A stretch of DNA of 64,000 bases, taken from positions 124,001 to 188,000 of the forward strand of contig NZ_LKDW01000003.1 in NCBI RefSeq assembly GCF_001401805.1. Direction: 5' to 3'. This document shows positions 27,252 to 36,440 of this stretch, one piece after another. The position numbers were made by a program, and so were the translations under genes. Within the stretch, counting starts at the first letter, position 1. Every line of letters begins with the position of its first letter. The stretch is from Pseudoalteromonas sp. P1-25. GTDB taxonomy: Bacteria > Pseudomonadota > Gammaproteobacteria > Enterobacterales > Alteromonadaceae. Under the pieces are notes generated by a model, which was not told the DNA's origin, made no database searches, and saw only the letters and a list, made by a program, of their open reading frames with translations.

Positions 27252-28227
27252 GCCAATACTCCTGTAAATGGCGTAACTCAGAACCCTTGGGCTGTAGCGC
27301 TAATTCTTCGAGATAGCGCTGACAGTCAGTGTAATTATGTAATCCAAAGGCAACTTCGGCTTTATAAGGCAATACGTGGCGTCTGGCCATGCCCAATTGA
27401 GTGGCTAGATTTAAGTTTTGTTGTGCATCATTTAATTTACCCAGCGCTAGCTGAATACGCCCTAAAAACACATAGCTTGCTGGTTGAGGATCAAACTCTA
27501 TACTTGTTAAAGTCAGTGTTTCTGCTTTCTCTAGTACGTATTTCTTTAGTGCGCCTTGTGCTAACCCTAAGTAACTAAGCTCCCAATAAAGCTCTGCTTG
27601 TTGGCGCTGCAGATTGCTTAATTTGGGTTGCTGAGTAGTATTGGCTATGTCTTGCTGGCACTGGCTTATTTTTTCGTTCAGTGTTGTTTCTTTGCTATCT
27701 AAAGTTGAATAGGCAAGTAAGCGAATATCATCTTCTAAGTCTTTTAAGGCCAGTTTGAGAATAGGAATAGCCTGGGCATCGCTCATGTGCCGAGCAGCCA
27801 TTACTGCACTTAGGCGTTTATTGGGCTCACTGGCGTGTTTTAAAATAGCTTTTAATCCACCCATTGAGTAAATAGGCGTTGCTGAAACACTTCTTGCTTC
27901 AAAAGGCAGGGCAGGAACCTTGTGCTCTACAATATCAACGTCGCTGTTTTTAAGCGGTTTACTAAGGGCAAAAGTAATGGCAAATACCACCCCTAAAATA
28001 CCAAACACTGGCAAGGTAAACAGCAGCAAAAATAACAGCGCTGAGCCACTTTTTAAGGTGGTTTTATATTTGTTAGGCATAAAAGCATGGCTAACAAAGG
28101 TAAAGCACAGGCTAGCAATGCCATGCAATAAAACAATCAATAGCCAGTTAGGCGCATCTAAAATATGCGCAAACGCAAAGTATTCACATAAACAGCCAAT
28201 AAAAGCGGCAGCAATAATTTTAATCAT
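27244..28227 (-). CDS. pelE: Pel inner-membrane scaffold protein PelE
   Basis: A 327-residue protein with N-terminal membrane helices (about 1-20, 30-50 and 65-85), then a soluble part with repeated helical (TPR-like) segments at about 120-320, matching PelE. In Pseudomonas, PelE joins PelD and PelG in the inner-membrane complex. ATG 28227 is chosen; a TTG at 28236 would add three residues. Either overlaps the end of pelD. Sequence similarity of PelE proteins is low, so the name rests on operon position plus topology. Confidence 0.85.
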   Translation of the reverse strand: MIKIIAAAFIGCLCEYFAFAHILDAPNWLLIVLLHGIASLCFTFVSHAFMPNKYKTTLKSGSALLFLLLFTLPVFGILGVVFAITFALSKPLKNSDVDIVEHKVPALPFEARSVSATPIYSMGGLKAILKHASEPNKRLSAVMAARHMSDAQAIPILKLALKDLEDDIRLLAYSTLDSKETTLNEKISQCQQDIANTTQQPKLSNLQRQQAELYWELSYLGLAQGALKKYVLEKAETLTLTSIEFDPQPASYVFLGRIQLALGKLNDAQQNLNLATQLGMARRHVLPYKAEVAFGLHNYTDCQRYLEELALQPKGSELRHLQEYWHE

Positions 28228-29515
28228 GAGGTGCAACTAGCTTAGCGATGTGTTCGCTACTTATTGGTAAGGCCATTTGTTCTTCTATTTTAATATGCAG
28301 TTGCTCAATGGTTTTGCCAAAGTGTTCAATACACCATGTGTTAATGCGCGATATAAATCCGCTTTTATCCAGTTCATTTGCCATTGGCATAAGCAATAAC
28401 AGAGTGTGGTTCTCACTGTCGTAAAGGTAAATATCTAGTCCCCGACGAGCCTCACTTAAATACTCTAACAACTGACGCGACTCCTCACTTGTTTGCACTG
28501 CTTTTAGTTTAAGCAGCTGCGAGGGAATGTTATAGCGTTTAGCTTCTTTGTTTGCTCTGCGTAGCTGCCTTACAAAATAAGGCGTTTCTTCTGGGGTCAT
28601 TACCGGGTTGGTTATTTCATGGCGAAGTAAATCACCGATATTACCGGCCATAACCGCAAGCAAGGTGAGAGTGGTGTTTTTGAGCGCAAAAAATTGAATG
28701 TTTTGTACTAAAATAACCCCATAAATGGTGTTATTAATATCAACCAGTGGGATAGCAATGTGGTATTGGCTAAACGTATTTTTAATCTCTTTTACCGAAA
28801 CCAATTCGCGCTCTTCAAACATAGCTTTTATAAGTGGGTCGTCCAGCTTTAGCTCCCCCATAGCACCTATACTTGCTAAGGGCGGCTCTATTATGGCGTT
28901 GTTTTCTACTTTATAAAGTGCGGCTTTTTCGAGTGAGCCATACTCAACAAATAAGTTTAAAATGCTTGTTGCTGCACTGTCTAAGCGTCTTTGTGTTAGT
29001 TGCCCGATAACGGCCCGAACCGCTTGAAGTGATTCGCGAAGGCTAAGAGTATGACCTGCCAGCATTTGCTCAATCCGGTCATGGGATGAGTTTATTAAAT
29101 GATATTGGCGGGTAAAGGTCTCTAATCGGTTAGTGACATATTCAAGTTCAATGCTTTGCTGTTGATTGGTGCGCTCCCATACATCTCTGAATTCGCCAGC
29201 AATCATAATAACAATTAAATAACCAATCATAGCGTTGATATTAAACTCGCTAGGTTGCGCTAATACCTGGCTTTCACTTAACAATAACTGCCCAGCTAAT
29301 AAACATAATATACTTATAAAACCTTTTGAAAAACCGTAGCGTAGAGCCACTAACAGCGGCCCTAGGACTGGCCACGAAAACCCATTTTCCGTCCAAAAGG
29401 GGTCTGCGGCGTTAAATATAACCGGCAGTACAATTGCAAGCGTGGTAAATATAATTACCTCAGCCCAAATTTGTAGCTCAGGAACCTCTCTTGGTCGAAA
29501 AAAATGTGTTTTCAC
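28220..29515 (-). CDS. pelD: Cyclic-di-GMP receptor PelD
   Basis: A 431-residue inner-membrane protein that activates Pel synthesis when it binds c-di-GMP. Four helices lie in the first ~115 residues, then a short coiled-coil, a GAF domain (about 165-315) and a degenerate GGDEF domain (about 320-431). The inhibitory-site RxxD motif that binds c-di-GMP in Pseudomonas PelD is present as RGLD at 358-361, and an arginine at 390 is a plausible match for the second ligand arginine. No GGDEF catalytic motif is visible, so it should be a receptor, not a cyclase. It overlaps pelC by four bases. Confidence 0.92.
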   Translation of the reverse strand: MKTHFFRPREVPELQIWAEVIIFTTLAIVLPVIFNAADPFWTENGFSWPVLGPLLVALRYGFSKGFISILCLLAGQLLLSESQVLAQPSEFNINAMIGYLIVIMIAGEFRDVWERTNQQQSIELEYVTNRLETFTRQYHLINSSHDRIEQMLAGHTLSLRESLQAVRAVIGQLTQRRLDSAATSILNLFVEYGSLEKAALYKVENNAIIEPPLASIGAMGELKLDDPLIKAMFEERELVSVKEIKNTFSQYHIAIPLVDINNTIYGVILVQNIQFFALKNTTLTLLAVMAGNIGDLLRHEITNPVMTPEETPYFVRQLRRANKEAKRYNIPSQLLKLKAVQTSEESRQLLEYLSEARRGLDIYLYDSENHTLLLLMPMANELDKSGFISRINTWCIEHFGKTIEQLHIKIEEQMALPISSEHIAKLVAPHD

Positions 29516-30027
29516 TCACTAACCTCAATGTACGAAATTAAATCGGCAATAACATCTTGTGCTGTGGCGGCAATACTATCGCGTCCCCAGCCACTTTTGG
29601 CGATAGTACCGGTCCAAAGTGGTGTTGTTTGACCTGTAGCCGTTAAGCTGAGTGTTAGTGCTACTACAGGCTCACCATCGAGGCCTGCTTTATAACGCCA
29701 TTCTTCAATGCTGCCTGATAATACATAGTCTGTTTGCTGCGTGTTTAGCCACTGCATAGCTTTATCAAGGCGGTATTGGTCATCAAGCGGCGGAAGCTCC
29801 TTGTTATTATTTCGCGGTGCACGTAATAACTTTGGTAGCTTATTTTGCTGCCAAATACTAGCCAGTATATCTTCTGCACGTTCACCAGCTAGTGGGGTTT
29901 GCGCATGATTTACCAAAGGCAGTAACGCCACGGTAGTTGATGGTCCCAGCTCTACATCATCAGCCACACGGCTGGTGGTACATGCGCTGAGCACTAATAC
30001 CAAACACGGTATGATTAAACGAAACAT
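29512..30027 (-). CDS. pelC: Pel outer-membrane lipoprotein PelC
   Basis: A 171-residue lipoprotein. The signal ends in the lipobox LSAC at about residues 13-16. PelC forms a periplasmic ring under the outer membrane that funnels the cationic polymer to the PelB pore. ATG 30027 is chosen because AGGAGAG stands just upstream; ATG 30042 would add five residues and overlap the pelB stop. Position between pelB and pelD fits the conserved order. Confidence 0.88.
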   Translation of the reverse strand: MFRLIIPCLVLVLSACTTSRVADDVELGPSTTVALLPLVNHAQTPLAGERAEDILASIWQQNKLPKLLRAPRNNNKELPPLDDQYRLDKAMQWLNTQQTDYVLSGSIEEWRYKAGLDGEPVVALTLSLTATGQTTPLWTGTIAKSGWGRDSIAATAQDVIADLISYIEVSE

Positions 30028-30041
30028 ATTCTCTCCTAACA

Positions 30042-33000
30042 TTAAAAATGTACGTAATAGCCCAATTGTAATTGTGTATCTGAGTTGCCCACTTTATTAC
30101 TACTTTGATAACCCAGTTGTAATTTAAATAAGTCATCCCCTAGCACAGACCAGCCTGCTCCACTTGATACTGACACATCAAGGGTATCATTTAACGTTTG
30201 ATAACCCGTACTGATGTCAAATAACCATGAGGGACTTTCGCCTAAGTATGGCGGAGCTAAGTTTGTGTTTGACGAAAGCGAGGTACCCAGAGCAAAGCGC
30301 CTAAATGGTTGTATATCAATAAGTTGCGGTCGTGCTCTTTGGTCTACACCTAAAGGGGCGAGTGTGCGCTCAAAGTCTTGCCATTGCGCACTAAAATAGG
30401 TATTCCAAATAGGGCGGTCTTTTAAAATAGTGTATTGATAGCGGGCGTTGTATTCTTGGCCTTTTACAAGCGTTGAGCTATCGCTGCGGCGTTTAAACGC
30501 CATTGCAGCTGCCGAGAGCTGCACGTTTTGGCGACCATCAATGGCGTAATTAATATAAGCCGTGGTTTTATTTAATTTAGCAAAGCTAAGCAAGGTTTCT
30601 GACTGACGGTTTTCAACATTGTGCTCAAGTTTTACACCTACCTGCGTGCGCGAGTCCCATTGGTAACGCGTATCTAGGCTCAGGCCTTGGCGGCTCATTA
30701 ATTTGCCCTGATGCGAGTCTACTTTTGCATCAAAGTACCAGCGGCCCCACGTCATTTTATCTTCAATGGCAAACAGTAACCCGTTGTTATTTAGATTTTG
30801 CTGATTACTAATACTTAGTTTCCATTGCCCTTTAGCATACGGAAAATAAACATTTACATCGTATTGGCTAGTGTTTAGACCTGCCTCGGGCGATAGATTA
30901 ATCTCTAATGCTCTAAAGTAGCTGGTGCGGGCATTACGTAATAAAGACGTTTCGGCTAGTGTTGGCTCTTGTGTTAACTCCTCATACCAATGCTGCATAG
31001 TTGCATAAGGTTGCTTTAAATATAATAAAGCGCTGAGTTCATCTACTTTGCCTAACGTTTGTGTATTTACCAGCGCCTTCACTTTATTAAATTCGCCGTT
31101 GCTCATAGCTAATTGTAGCTTTTGCCATGGCTCAAGCTTTTGTGCTGCCCGTCTTGCTAACCACCAGTTAGCGGTTGCGTTGTTTATAGCCTCAGGCGCT
31201 ATGTCATCTAAGCTACTAAATTGGCGTAAGTGGGGCACGGCCATAGCACCTGCCCACTGGATCATTAAACCGCGGTATGCGTATTTGTCTTTTGGTAAAT
31301 GGTTTAATAAATAATGTTTAAGTTCGCTGGCGTTAGCGTAGTAGCCTAATTGGTTCATCACATCGGCTAAATTTACTAAAGTGGTTAAATCCCGAGGATT
31401 ACTAATAGCTAACTGGCGCAGATAAAAGTAAGCACTATTAAAGGCTTTTTGATGAATAGATAAACTCGCCAGTAATTGTGCCCAATCTCGGTTGGGCTCA
31501 TTGCTTGAGTAGTTAGCTAAAATACGCTTAATCATAATGGTGTCGTGCATTTGTAATGCAAGCCAGCCTTGTGCCAGTACCACATCGGGATTGTATTCGC
31601 TTAGTTTTGCTGCACGGTTAAGTGTTGTGTACGCGTAGTTTAAGTCACTTTGGTTTTGGTACCAGTTTGATAAGATTAACCAGGCTGGGTAAAGCGCTTT
31701 ATTATAACGCTGCTTTTCAAGTGCCTGATGAATACGTGTAACATATTTTTCATCGCCAATTTGCGTACTTAATAAGGTGATTTGAATTAATTGTCTATCG
31801 GTCAATGGCGCTTGCTGCCATAGGTAATTTAATAAACCTTGTGGGTTGTCGGCAAATTTTAACTGCTGATAATGCAGCATATCACCTACACTCAAAGGGG
31901 TGATGTTTTTTAATTGCTCTAAGGCGTACAACTCTTCTTGTTTATCGTTCACACGCATAGCCATATCAACACGTGCACTCCAAAACTCATCATCGTTACT
32001 GTGCGCTTTTTGCTTTAGAATGGTCAAAGCAGTTGTAAAGTCATCATTCAACCAATGTGCTCTTGCAAGCCAGAGTAAATCTTCTTCGTTTTTTGGCCCT
32101 GCGTAGTGAGGCCACAAGGCTCTTAATCCAGCTAAATTACCGGTATCGTGTAACACCTTGGCTTTCCAAAATTGAGAAAGTGGTGTTTTACCGTTTATTT
32201 TTTCATAGCGCTCAATATGGTTAAGCTCTTGTTTTGCATTACCAATAAATTCGTTGGTTTGCATCCAATTTGCAAAGCCATTGCCTTTAAGTTGCCTGTT
32301 CTGGGCTTTATATTCGTAAATGTCGTTAGCGTCTTGGTACAAGTAAAGAGCGTTGGCGTCATTAATACTATCGGTCAGCATAGCCACATCAACGGCTTTG
32401 TGAGCCATTAACCATTTAAATTCTTTAAGCGCTTGCTTTGGTTTGTTTTGCCAGCGCATAATTTTCCAGTTTAAAAGCCTAAGCGCTTTATTATTTGGGG
32501 TTTTAAGTAATAACTTTGCGATTAATTGCTCAGCCCCTGGTGCATCGCCATTAGCTAAGCGTAAATGCATGGCTTTGGTTAAATACTCGCTGTTATTAGG
32601 TTGTGCTTTTAGTAATATTTCAACCGCTTTCAAGGCGGCTGCATCATCACCTGCTAGGCTTGCATAATATAATGTACGCTCAGAATTTGCGGTATCACCG
32701 TATTTTTTCCACCATCGGTAGGCTTGCTTTGGGTTGTTAGCGCCAAGCGCAGTTTCAATTGCTTTTTGAGCTACATCAGCATTTATATGGGTTTTATAAA
32801 TGGCCAAGGCCTTGGCTGGCTCTCCAGCGCTTAACCAAAAATCAGCGGCTAGTAATGGCTGAGCGTATCGCTCATAGTATTGGGCTACGCTTGTATTAAG
32901 CCCTGTTGCTTTGGCTATTTCTAATAATTGTTCATCCCAATGTGTGAATGCCGACAATTTAAGAGTTAATTCTTCAAAACGGTCATCTTTTTTAGCACCG

Positions 33001-33332
33001 CTATCAACCCATAGTGCGTATAAAAGTTTAATTTCTAGCTCAGTTTTTTTATCACTTTTAGGAAGCTTTTTAAGCTCGCTAGTTGCTTGTGAATATTCAT
33101 TTAAACCAATATGAATGGCTATTTTTTTTGCACGTAGTTTTTCATTATAGGGGTCTGTACTTAACGCGGCATTTAAGTAGGTTTTTTCAAAGGTATAATC
33201 TTGCGATAATGAGTCGTCTTCAAAAAAGAGGGTGTGTGGGAACAGCGCGTAAAGAGAAAAGCAGCTTACGGCTAAAATAATTAAAATAGTTTTAACAGAC
33301 ACTAAGTGAGGGCGTTTTTTATTATTCATCAT
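30042..33332 (-). CDS. pelB: Pel export porin PelB with TPR domain
   Basis: A 1096-residue protein with an N-terminal membrane anchor (about 14-32), a long helical repeat region (about 40-770) with many TPR-like units, and a C-terminal outer-membrane beta-barrel (about 800-1096) ending in an aromatic strand (LQLGYYVHF). PelB is the outer-membrane exit of Pel, and its TPR region also binds PelA. The start overlaps the end of pelA by four bases (ATGA). It is somewhat shorter than the Pseudomonas protein (about 1190 residues), mainly reflecting repeat number. Confidence 0.92.
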   Translation of the reverse strand: MMNNKKRPHLVSVKTILIILAVSCFSLYALFPHTLFFEDDSLSQDYTFEKTYLNAALSTDPYNEKLRAKKIAIHIGLNEYSQATSELKKLPKSDKKTELEIKLLYALWVDSGAKKDDRFEELTLKLSAFTHWDEQLLEIAKATGLNTSVAQYYERYAQPLLAADFWLSAGEPAKALAIYKTHINADVAQKAIETALGANNPKQAYRWWKKYGDTANSERTLYYASLAGDDAAALKAVEILLKAQPNNSEYLTKAMHLRLANGDAPGAEQLIAKLLLKTPNNKALRLLNWKIMRWQNKPKQALKEFKWLMAHKAVDVAMLTDSINDANALYLYQDANDIYEYKAQNRQLKGNGFANWMQTNEFIGNAKQELNHIERYEKINGKTPLSQFWKAKVLHDTGNLAGLRALWPHYAGPKNEEDLLWLARAHWLNDDFTTALTILKQKAHSNDDEFWSARVDMAMRVNDKQEELYALEQLKNITPLSVGDMLHYQQLKFADNPQGLLNYLWQQAPLTDRQLIQITLLSTQIGDEKYVTRIHQALEKQRYNKALYPAWLILSNWYQNQSDLNYAYTTLNRAAKLSEYNPDVVLAQGWLALQMHDTIMIKRILANYSSNEPNRDWAQLLASLSIHQKAFNSAYFYLRQLAISNPRDLTTLVNLADVMNQLGYYANASELKHYLLNHLPKDKYAYRGLMIQWAGAMAVPHLRQFSSLDDIAPEAINNATANWWLARRAAQKLEPWQKLQLAMSNGEFNKVKALVNTQTLGKVDELSALLYLKQPYATMQHWYEELTQEPTLAETSLLRNARTSYFRALEINLSPEAGLNTSQYDVNVYFPYAKGQWKLSISNQQNLNNNGLLFAIEDKMTWGRWYFDAKVDSHQGKLMSRQGLSLDTRYQWDSRTQVGVKLEHNVENRQSETLLSFAKLNKTTAYINYAIDGRQNVQLSAAAMAFKRRSDSSTLVKGQEYNARYQYTILKDRPIWNTYFSAQWQDFERTLAPLGVDQRARPQLIDIQPFRRFALGTSLSSNTNLAPPYLGESPSWLFDISTGYQTLNDTLDVSVSSGAGWSVLGDDLFKLQLGYQSSNKVGNSDTQLQLGYYVHF

Positions 33333-36037
33333 TGAGCCCTTGTTGCGCAGTTTAAATAGCCATAAAATTCGCCAGCAGGTAATGTAAACTGCGTTTTATT
33401 ACCAAACCTTTTTCCACTGTAACGCTCACCCATATGAGAGATAAACTGACAGTTTTGGGCATTTCTTAGCTCAATTTTAGCTTCAATCCACGCTTTAAAG
33501 CTGACAGGGCCGTTTACCTGCCAATGACTAAACGCTACATTGGCAGAAAGCAAATAAGGTTGGTTATCAGGGGTTGTATGATCAAAGTTGATTGTGGCTA
33601 TTTCATCGCCCACGTGAATATAATTGCCTTTCGCCGTTACCCCTAAAATACCGTGGCTGTTAGTCATGTTAGGTACATCAAAAATAGCAGGCAAGCGTAG
33701 CGTTTTTATATATTTAGAGCTAAAGAGCCATTCGCCACGCGCATTTTTAGCAAGCGCAGAGAAATAAAAATCTTTGGCGATACGTGCATATTGGCTCAAA
33801 TGCACAGGGGTGTTTTCTCTGGCTAATACATAATCCACATTGTAATGCAGCGCGTCAAGCCCCGCCGGCACCTCGCCAGAGTAAAAATGAAAGTAAATTG
33901 TGTAAGGTTTTAACCTGTATGGCTTCTCGGTTATTTCAAATGTCTCTACTAAACGCTTAAAGCCATAGTAAGGGCCATGCCATAAGTTAGTGTAAACATT
34001 TTCGTTTAAAATAGGGGCGTATATTTGATACAGCAAATCTCGCTCAGGGCGGCCAATAGGCGAAATATGCGACAAGCTTGGGTTATCAGCATTGACGTCG
34101 GTATTTCCTCCATTTACGTTAATTACTCCCGCATTTCGTGCAAGCTCAAGCGCTTTAGGCCCAGGGGTCGCATCACCCGACCATAGCATCATTACGGTTT
34201 TTTTGTTTTTTGGTGCGAGTCGCTCATTAATGTAATTTATTGAACCAGTTATTTCTTTGTTTAAGTCTATGGCGTCATAGCCGGGAACATCTAAATGAAA
34301 CCCGTAGTCGGTATCGTCTTTATCTATTTCTTTTCTGCCAGATAAGGCTGTCCAAAAATAGGGGTGGCTGTAGGTGTGTGATGCAACCTCAACATAGGGA
34401 AGCGCAAATATTTCTTTGGCTATTTTTTCAAGCTTTGGGCTGTCAGCGCTATGCAATCCATTAGGTTCAATATCAGCTTGAATAATTGAAGAGGTTAATG
34501 GCAGCTTATATTTTTTTATAAATTCATCACGGATTATTTCTGCAGCATAAGGCTTACCTGCAAAGTGCGCAATGCTCGTGAAACCGTCGCCATCAATATG
34601 CAGTGTCAGCATCCGCCGGCCACTTAATGTGGTGGTATCAGGGGCAAGTATTGGTGCAAGTCCCATCGCATCAGTTAATAAAGCAACTGGGTCTACAACC
34701 CAGTTGCTGCCCTCCATAGGTAATGTATCTATTAGCCAGGGGGCCGCAATGAGTGCACCGTACTTTGTTTTGCTGGCCTGAGTTAGCGTGGTGCCATCGT
34801 CAGCGTGTATTGATATTAATGATTGCGCGTTCGTTGTAAGTGTTAATAAATACGGTTTTACAATAGCGGGCGCGCTGGAAGATTCACCCTTTAGCCAAGG
34901 TACCATCGTTGCAAGCTTATAAGGCCCATTTGAGGGAGTGTTAAGGGTTTCTACCCCTAAACTTTGTAATAATTTATTAGAGGGTGGAAGCTCGCCGAGA
35001 ATCAGTTGTGGTACCACCCCCAAGTTACCTTCGAGCCACTCAATAACTTGAGCATCATAAAACTGATCGCTCGTTGTCCACGAGATAATGCCAGCATGGA
35101 GGCTAGTATCTACTTTAGGTAAAGGCGTATTTGCTACATCAATGTAATCGGGGATGTAGCCTAAATACTCAATCATTGTGGCAAGTTTTAAATGGACAGT
35201 GGTGTATATCAGTGGCTTTACATTACTGTTATACGGAATGAGTATACGCCTAGGCACAGGCTGGATGCTTGATGTCCCCCAAGTTTGAAGGTGTCCATCA
35301 GTAACCCAAGGTGCATAGCCTTGATCGCTAATTTGTTTTGCCATTGCAAGGCGAGCCTGCGGTCTTGCATAGTCAATAACCTGCACATTAAAGCCAAGTT
35401 TTTGTGCTTTGTTAAGCTGTGCATTTAACCAGTTTTGATCATCCACAGTGGTGAGTTTGTAACTGTTATCGACTGGGTTAAAGTGGCTAAAGAGTCCTTC
35501 GGCAACTAAATCAGATGCGTAATTATTAAGCTTAGGCAATAACTCAAATCCTCTGTTGAGGATTAAGTGTTTGTTAAACGTACTCGACAAACCTTTAATT
35601 ATATCAACAAGGCCCGCTTGTTGAGCTGCTTTATCGTAATCGGGTTTTAATAATTGGTAGCTGTCGAGCGTGTCTAAAAACAAACCGTTAAAGCCGCGTT
35701 GCTTTAACTGATTCGCTTGTTTTTGCAAGTGTTGTTGCCAATGCTCAGCGGTTAAATCAGCAATGTGGCTATCCCAATGTGGGTTTTGAGCTACTGAAGA
35801 TTCATTCTCAGTGTACGATTCTCCTACACTCAGATAAGCATATACACTAATATCACGCTCTTTTAGCCAATTCAGTTCGTGTTTAGTGATATTTTGTGGT
35901 TGCACAACAACCCGTGAATAAAAGGTCATTTCAGCCAGTGGCATGGGCGATGAATAGTAAAAAGCAATACTCTTACTGGCAGGTTGAGCGCACACGTTTA
36001 AACAAATTAACAACGTTAGATATAAGAAATACTTCAT
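33329..36037 (-). CDS. pelA: Pel hydrolase/deacetylase PelA
   Basis: A secreted 902-residue modifying enzyme. After a signal peptide (1-18) comes a GH114-type glycoside hydrolase domain (about 20-260, with GFNGLFLDTLDSY), a linking region, a polysaccharide-deacetylase-like domain with an HIDGDG metal/catalytic motif at about 480-485 and an H-x3-H (SHTYSH) pair near 552-556, and a C-terminal beta-rich region. Deacetylation gives Pel its positive charge; the hydrolase trims or releases polymer. It is the first gene of the operon, with the promoter expected in the 403 bases upstream. Confidence 0.94.
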   Translation of the reverse strand: MKYFLYLTLLICLNVCAQPASKSIAFYYSSPMPLAEMTFYSRVVVQPQNITKHELNWLKERDISVYAYLSVGESYTENESSVAQNPHWDSHIADLTAEHWQQHLQKQANQLKQRGFNGLFLDTLDSYQLLKPDYDKAAQQAGLVDIIKGLSSTFNKHLILNRGFELLPKLNNYASDLVAEGLFSHFNPVDNSYKLTTVDDQNWLNAQLNKAQKLGFNVQVIDYARPQARLAMAKQISDQGYAPWVTDGHLQTWGTSSIQPVPRRILIPYNSNVKPLIYTTVHLKLATMIEYLGYIPDYIDVANTPLPKVDTSLHAGIISWTTSDQFYDAQVIEWLEGNLGVVPQLILGELPPSNKLLQSLGVETLNTPSNGPYKLATMVPWLKGESSSAPAIVKPYLLTLTTNAQSLISIHADDGTTLTQASKTKYGALIAAPWLIDTLPMEGSNWVVDPVALLTDAMGLAPILAPDTTTLSGRRMLTLHIDGDGFTSIAHFAGKPYAAEIIRDEFIKKYKLPLTSSIIQADIEPNGLHSADSPKLEKIAKEIFALPYVEVASHTYSHPYFWTALSGRKEIDKDDTDYGFHLDVPGYDAIDLNKEITGSINYINERLAPKNKKTVMMLWSGDATPGPKALELARNAGVINVNGGNTDVNADNPSLSHISPIGRPERDLLYQIYAPILNENVYTNLWHGPYYGFKRLVETFEITEKPYRLKPYTIYFHFYSGEVPAGLDALHYNVDYVLARENTPVHLSQYARIAKDFYFSALAKNARGEWLFSSKYIKTLRLPAIFDVPNMTNSHGILGVTAKGNYIHVGDEIATINFDHTTPDNQPYLLSANVAFSHWQVNGPVSFKAWIEAKIELRNAQNCQFISHMGERYSGKRFGNKTQFTLPAGEFYGYLNCATRAQ

Positions 36038-36440
36038 TATTTTTTAAAAACCACAGCCTAAGTTAACGTTGAACATTGTTCCGTTTTTCGTATAAGTATT
36101 TATTATTAGAATTGTGATGATTATATGTTAAATAAAAATGCCTGGCTACCTTAATGTGAGGTGAAGACCGGCTCTATTGCTTAAGTGTTAACTAAATAAA
36201 AGGTAATAAAAACGCGTTACTGCACAGTATTTTCGATTAAAATTACGACTAATGTCGAGTGATACTATATATCTAAAGCGCTGTAATCTAATTATAATGC
36301 GCCCACCTTGCCAGCCCTTGGCAAACCCCTATGCTATTTATAAATTGGTATAAATAGTGACATATTGAATGCTTACTTTATTACGTTGATTGCTGCAAAG
36401 CAGACAGTGTTAACGTGTATAACTTATTTGTGGAGATTTA
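36038..36440. other. Divergent region between pelA and the chemoreceptor
   Basis: A 403-base AT-rich region that must hold the pel promoter (minus) and the chemoreceptor promoter (plus). A short palindrome, GAACATTGTTC, lies at about 36071-36081 near the pelA start, and an imperfect TTGCCA/TGGCAA hairpin lies at about 36309-36325. I cannot assign a regulator. No gene is supported here. Confidence 0.5.

Noticed and set aside
24382..36037. Recent horizontal acquisition of the pel operon
   Set aside because: No integrase, tRNA, direct repeats or visible shift in composition flank it; whole-genome comparison would be needed.
36318..36335. A TTGGCA...TGCT sequence resembling a sigma-54 promoter upstream of the chemoreceptor
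   Set aside because: The GG and GC elements are 11 bases apart rather than the strict 10, and the rest of the consensus is poor.
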